Below are positions 5,398-8,061 of a DNA stretch of 8,061 bases, piece after piece; position 1 is the stretch's first letter, and each line of letters starts with the position of its first letter. Source of the stretch: Caldifarciminota bacterium RBG_13_43_14 (GTDB taxonomy: Bacteria > Hydrothermota > Tepidihabitantia > SM23-42). The stretch is from NCBI GenBank assembly GCA_001771735.1, contig MEUM01000081.1, positions 1 to 8,061 of the forward strand, written 5' to 3'. The position numbers were made by a program, and so were the translations under genes. The notes under the pieces were generated by a model. That model saw nothing but the letters and a program-made list of their open reading frames with translations, searched no databases and was not told where the DNA came from.

Positions 5398-5481
5398 GGA
5401 GAGCTAGTCCTAACTGGTAAGGCAGTGGACTTGAAATCCGCCGGGAGCAATCCCATGGGGGTTCGAATCCCTCGCTCTCCG
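5398..5481 (+). tRNA. tRNA-Ser, anticodon TGA
   Basis: An 84-nt class II tRNA. The acceptor stem GGAGAGC (5398-5404) pairs perfectly with GCTCTCC (5474-5480) and the discriminator is G5481. The anticodon stem GTGGA/TCCGC closes loop CTTGAAA with anticodon TGA. The long variable arm has the stem GGGA-GCAA-TCCC, characteristic of serine tRNA. The T arm is GGGGG-TTCGAAT-CCCTC. CCA is not encoded; a hairpin begins at the next base. Confidence 0.96.
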
Positions 5482-5502
5482 TATGCCACCGCAGGTGGTA
5501 TA
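5482..5502 (+). other. Trailer hairpin directly abutting tRNA-Ser(TGA)
   Basis: TATGCCACC (5482-5490), loop GCA and GGTGGTATA (5494-5502) form a 9-bp stem with one G-U pair. It starts at the first base after the discriminator. There is no T run. The second tRNA-Ser has the same structure with different stem bases. Confidence 0.65.
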
Positions 5503-5503
5503 A

Positions 5504-5538
5504 CAGGTAACAGAAATTAGGGAACAGGCGACAGAAAA
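5504..5538 (+). repeat. Degenerate heptamer array C1
   Basis: Five units in 7-bp register: CAGGTAA (5504), CAGAAAT (5511), TAGGGAA (5518), CAGGCGA (5525) and CAGAAAA (5532). They are of the reverse orientation to the next array and can pair with it imperfectly to form a long hairpin in the spacer between the two tRNA-Ser genes. Confidence 0.65.
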
Positions 5539-5543
5539 AACTA

Positions 5544-5578
5544 CTGTTACCTGTGGCCTGTTTCCTGTAACCTGCAAG
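5544..5578 (+). repeat. Degenerate heptamer array C2
   Basis: Five units in perfect 7-bp register: CTGTTAC (5544), CTGTGGC (5551), CTGTTTC (5558), CTGTAAC (5565) and CTGCAAG (5572). All begin with CTG. Two of the words are identical to units of the array before tRNA-Leu. It lies 17 bp upstream of tRNA-Ser(GCT). Confidence 0.7.
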
Positions 5579-5595
5579 CATTTTAATGTTTGCCC

Positions 5596-5684
5596 GGAGA
5601 GGTGGCCGAGTGGTCGAAGGCACCCGCTTGCTAAGCGGTTTCTCGTCGAAAGATGGGACGGGAGTTCGAATCTCCCCCTCTCCG
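5596..5684 (+). tRNA. tRNA-Ser, anticodon GCT
   Basis: An 89-nt class II tRNA. The acceptor stem GGAGAGG (5596-5602) pairs with CCTCTCC (5677-5683) and the discriminator is G5684. The D stem is GCC/GGC. The anticodon loop is TTGCTAA with anticodon GCT; the outermost anticodon-stem position appears to be a C-T mismatch. The long variable arm and the T arm with TTCGAAT are typical for serine. CCA is not encoded. Confidence 0.96.
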
Positions 5685-5705
5685 TATGCCGTTGGAAACG
5701 GCATA
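5685..5705 (+). other. Trailer hairpin directly abutting tRNA-Ser(GCT)
   Basis: TATGCCGTT (5685-5693), loop GGA and AACGGCATA (5697-5705) form a perfect 9-bp stem starting at the first base after the discriminator. Geometry matches the hairpin after tRNA-Ser(TGA): same 9-bp length, same 3-nt loop, same TATGCC start. No T run follows. Confidence 0.65.
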
Positions 5706-5740
5706 GCTAATTGCTAATAGCTTATGGTGAATTGCTTATT
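5706..5740 (+). repeat. Degenerate heptamer array D, directly before gltX
   Basis: Five units in strict 7-bp register: GCTAATT (5706), GCTAATA (5713), GCTTATG (5720), GTGAATT (5727) and GCTTATT (5734). It starts at the base after the tRNA trailer hairpin and ends 5 bp before the gltX ATG, so it fills the whole spacer. Word content differs from the CTG-type arrays but the period is the same. Confidence 0.65.
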
Positions 5741-5745
5741 AAAAT

Positions 5746-7179
5746 ATGAATAATAATGTTAGAGTTAGGATGGCGCCCAGTCCGACTGGTTTTTTCCATG
5801 TCGGCAGTGCCCGAACTGCGCTTTATAATTGGTTGTTCGCCCGTCATCACAATGGTAAATTCATACTCCGGGTTGAAGATACCGACGTAAAACGATCATC
5901 ACCCGAAATGATCAATGTTATTCTCGATGGCATGAAATGGCTTGGCCTTGATTGGGATGAGGAATATTTCCAATCACAACGTCTTGATCTATACCGCCAA
6001 TATGCTGAAAAATTGCTCGATACTGGACAAGCATATTACTGTTATTGTGATCCCCAGGAACTGGAAAAAGAACGCAAGGAAGCTTACAAAAAGAAAATAA
6101 ACTGGCACTATGATCGTCGCTGTCTCAATTTGTCACCGGATGAAAAAGAAAAAAAAGAAAAAGATGGACTACCTCGAGCAGTTCGCTTCATGATCCCGGA
6201 TACTACGGTAAAATACAATGATCTGATCCATGGCGAGATCGGCCGTGATTCGATCGATATTGAAGATTTTGTTATTTTACGTCATGATAAATCACCCACC
6301 TACAATCTTGCCTGTGTGGTCGATGATGCAGACATGAAGATCAGTCATGTAATACGGGCCGTCGATCATATCACCAACACGCCTAAACAAATACTGCTTT
6401 ACGAAGCATTTGATTTACCGAAACCTGAATTTGCCCATTTACCCTTGATACTCGGCAAAGACAAAAGTAAATTATCCAAAAGACACGGTGCGGTTTCGCT
6501 CATGGAATATCGCGATCAGGGATTCCTACCTGAAGCGATTTTCAATTATCTGGCATTACTGGGTTGGTCACCGGGCGACGATAAAGAAATAATGTCCTGC
6601 AATGAAATAATCGAACGTTTTATGCTCGATCGGGTCAATGCATCTAATGCTGTTTTTGATATTGAAAAGCTCGAATGGATGAATCAACAATATATCATGG
6701 TTATGGATCGAGATGAGCTTATTACGCGATCAATGCCTTTTCTGACAAAAGAAAAAATATATACAAATGATCTTAATCAAAATAAAGTAAAACTTCGATC
6801 AATAATTGATTTAATGGCTCCGCGCCTGAAAGTCCTTGCCGATATCAGCAAAGTAAGGTTCTTCTTTTCCGACGAATTCCAGTATGATGACAAATTAATG
6901 CAAAAACATTGCACCAAAAAAACTTTGGATATCATGGCTGACTATCTTACCGTTTTCAGAAAAATCGAACCTTTTGATATCAAAACATTGGATGAAAGCC
7001 TACGCACTTTTGCTGATAAAAACACAATTAAAGCAAGGGAAATAATTCATCCACTGCGTGCATATGTGACCGGTCAGGAAGGCGGTCCCGGTCTTTTTGA
7101 GACCATGGCAGTTCTTGGCCGAGATACGTGTATCAGACGCATCGAAAAAATACTGAAACAGAGTGGACATAATGTCTGA
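5746..7179 (+). CDS. gltX: Glutamyl-tRNA synthetase
   Basis: A 477-residue class I aminoacyl-tRNA synthetase of normal length that charges tRNA with glutamate using ATP. The catalytic signatures are PSPTGFFHVGS with the HIGH-like HVGS (18-21), the segment RVEDTD (42-47) and the KMSKS-like KLSKR (242-246). A zinc-binding-like segment has C99, C101 and C126. The usual RGED/RGDD-H-x-x-NTP-x-Q segment reads RAVDHITNTPKQ (204-215), a mild deviation. The C-terminal anticodon-binding part is complete. Whether it also mischarges tRNA-Gln cannot be told. No ribosome binding site is visible before the ATG; the spacer is a heptamer array. It overlaps the next gene by 8 nt and probably heads an operon with it and acpS, perhaps by read-through from the tRNA-Ser promoter. 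Confidence 0.95.
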   Translation: MNNNVRVRMAPSPTGFFHVGSARTALYNWLFARHHNGKFILRVEDTDVKRSSPEMINVILDGMKWLGLDWDEEYFQSQRLDLYRQYAEKLLDTGQAYYCYCDPQELEKERKEAYKKKINWHYDRRCLNLSPDEKEKKEKDGLPRAVRFMIPDTTVKYNDLIHGEIGRDSIDIEDFVILRHDKSPTYNLACVVDDADMKISHVIRAVDHITNTPKQILLYEAFDLPKPEFAHLPLILGKDKSKLSKRHGAVSLMEYRDQGFLPEAIFNYLALLGWSPGDDKEIMSCNEIIERFMLDRVNASNAVFDIEKLEWMNQQYIMVMDRDELITRSMPFLTKEKIYTNDLNQNKVKLRSIIDLMAPRLKVLADISKVRFFFSDEFQYDDKLMQKHCTKKTLDIMADYLTVFRKIEPFDIKTLDESLRTFADKNTIKAREIIHPLRAYVTGQEGGPGLFETMAVLGRDTCIRRIEKILKQSGHNV

Positions 7180-7732
7180 ACAAGCGAATAAAGAAACACT
7201 CCAGCTTGCCGCCTACCTTGAATTGCCAGCTTTTTTGGTAATTGTTTCATCATCAATTGAGGTTTATCACCAAGAAACTATGGGTTATCTGCTCGGCATC
7301 AAAGGAGAGAATAAATTTCTTGTACGTTATGCAATTCCTTTTCAAACCGTGGAACGCGGATTTGCCCATGCAACCATCGATATAGACCGGGTTGGCCGGA
7401 TCAATGAGATCTTAAAAGAACTGTCAGCCGGATTGGAACTGATCGGTGATTTTCACTCCCATACCCAGTTCGGCGATAGTATGGCAACGGTAATACCCTC
7501 GAATGCCGATCTTATGTCATCTATGCCCGGAAAATTAAATCTAATCTGTGCCGTCAATCAGAAAAAAAGAAAATCAAAATGGCAAGAGAATGCGCGTAAA
7601 AATCTCGTCGGTACAGTTGGTGCCTATCACATTGAAATCGGTGGTTACTATGTCGCTGAGGCCGGGATCAATGAAAAATATCAACGGGTCCTGATCAAAT
7701 GTCCAGCATTAACCGGTTTGGATAAGAAATAA
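7172..7732 (+). CDS. JAMM/Mov34 (MPN-like) metallopeptidase-like protein
   Basis: A 186-residue predicted cytosolic protein with the JAMM zinc-site pattern: Glu35 in QETMGYLLG, His95 and His97 in DFHSHTQF, and Ser110 and Asp113 in PSNADL. Such proteins cleave isopeptide or peptide bonds next to ubiquitin-like or sulfur-carrier proteins, or act in cysteine synthesis; no partner is seen here, so the substrate is open. The HxH-to-SxxD gap is 12 residues, against about 7 in typical bacterial and archaeal members, and the usual Pro after the second His is Thr. I prefer the ATG at 7172, with GAGTGG (7161-7166) as a weak ribosome binding site, over the in-frame GTG at 7163. The start lies inside gltX and only 1 nt separates its stop from acpS, so it is translated as part of that operon. 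Confidence 0.75.
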   Translation: MSEQANKETLQLAAYLELPAFLVIVSSSIEVYHQETMGYLLGIKGENKFLVRYAIPFQTVERGFAHATIDIDRVGRINEILKELSAGLELIGDFHSHTQFGDSMATVIPSNADLMSSMPGKLNLICAVNQKKRKSKWQENARKNLVGTVGAYHIEIGGYYVAEAGINEKYQRVLIKCPALTGLDKK

Positions 7733-7733
7733 T

Positions 7734-8061
7734 ATGGAAATATACGGTATCGGTATCGACATGATCGAGGTAGTGCGCATAAAAACCGCAGTTGAACGCA
7801 GAGTGCAATTCCTTGATAAAATTTTTTCAGAAAAAGAAAAAAAATTGTCCGATCGCGGTCAATTCCGTTTTGAAGAACTTGCCGGGCGTTTTGCGGTAAA
7901 AGAAGCGGTCCTAAAGGCAATCAAAACCGGATGGCGCCGGGGAATAACATTCCGTGATGTCATCGTGCTTAATGAACCTTCGGGCGCACCTTATGTTGTG
8001 CTTGAAGGTAAAGCAAAGGAGCATGCCGACAATATCGGTATCAAAACATTCCATATCAGTA
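7734..8061 (+). CDS. acpS: Holo-[acyl-carrier-protein] synthase, 5' part, cut by window end
   Basis: The first 109 codons of AcpS, the enzyme that transfers 4'-phosphopantetheine from coenzyme A to acyl carrier protein for fatty acid synthesis. The N-terminal MEIYGIGIDMIEV carries the metal-binding Asp9, and LAGRFAVKEAVLKA carries Lys56-Glu57, the second metal/substrate site. Also family-like are the segment FRDVIVLNEPSGAPYVVLEG and the start of a terminal FHIS motif. Family members have about 120-130 residues, so little is missing and the truncation is only the window edge. The ATG is 1 nt after the preceding stop, indicating translational coupling; no clear ribosome binding site is visible. 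Confidence 0.92.
   Translation, partial: MEIYGIGIDMIEVVRIKTAVERRVQFLDKIFSEKEKKLSDRGQFRFEELAGRFAVKEAVLKAIKTGWRRGITFRDVIVLNEPSGAPYVVLEGKAKEHADNIGIKTFHIS

Noticed and set aside
5504..5578. CRISPR array
   Set aside because: Units are 7 bp, contiguous and variable with no spacers and no cas genes nearby.
5387..5704. Minus-strand ORF of 105 codons
   Set aside because: It is antisense to both tRNA-Ser genes, their hairpins and the arrays; no protein-like content.
7163..7165. GTG as the start of the JAMM-like gene
   Set aside because: It adds only three residues, has no upstream ribosome binding site and would place GAGTGG over the start; the ATG at 7172 is better placed.
7681..7920. Minus-strand ORF of 79 codons
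   Set aside because: Antisense to the end of the JAMM-like gene and to acpS, which has unmistakable family motifs.

Overview
The window reads as a piece of chromosome from an uncultured, moderately AT-rich bacterium. The secreted protein combines eight Asp-rich Gly-Trp-Pro propeller repeats, a fibronectin-type domain and a type IX-like C-terminal sorting tail. That, with a long uridine-kinase-like protein and tRNAs that lack an encoded CCA, fits an FCB-related or candidate-phylum lineage (WOR-3/Stahlbacteria-like). This placement is an inference from protein style, not a match.

Layout. Positions 1-407 hold no convincing gene but are rich in inverted repeats, including a candidate three-way-junction RNA at 114-213. 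A consensus promoter then fires directly into a PLP-homeostasis gene (yggS family, 408-1088), which overlaps by 4 nt a nucleoside-kinase-like gene (1085-2569). Next come tRNA-Leu(GAG) (2711-2792), the secreted propeller protein (2878-4797) with its own promoter and a very strong ribosome binding site, and a tRNA island: tRNA-Gln(CTG) on the minus strand (4931-5001), then tRNA-Ser(TGA) (5398-5481) and tRNA-Ser(GCT) (5596-5684) on the plus strand. The last block is a tightly packed, overlapping set: gltX (5746-7179), a JAMM/Mov34 metallopeptidase-like gene (7172-7732) and the 5' part of acpS (7734 to window end).

The genes are mostly housekeeping (PLP balance, nucleotide metabolism, glutamyl-tRNA, acyl carrier protein activation). 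The unusual material lies between them. (i) Several spacers contain short arrays of degenerate 7-bp units in strict register, with the same words recurring (CTGTAAC, CTGTTTC and relatives). (ii) Both tRNA-Ser genes are followed immediately by a 9-bp, 3-nt-loop hairpin with compensatory base changes. (iii) A 192-bp MITE-like inverted-repeat element, flanked by CAGT direct repeats, sits exactly between the divergent tRNA-Gln and tRNA-Ser promoters, 7 bp from each -35 box. (iv) The five best promoters all have a 16-bp spacer and a perfect TATAAT, and one of them appears to make a leaderless mRNA. No phage, CRISPR or defence system is visible.
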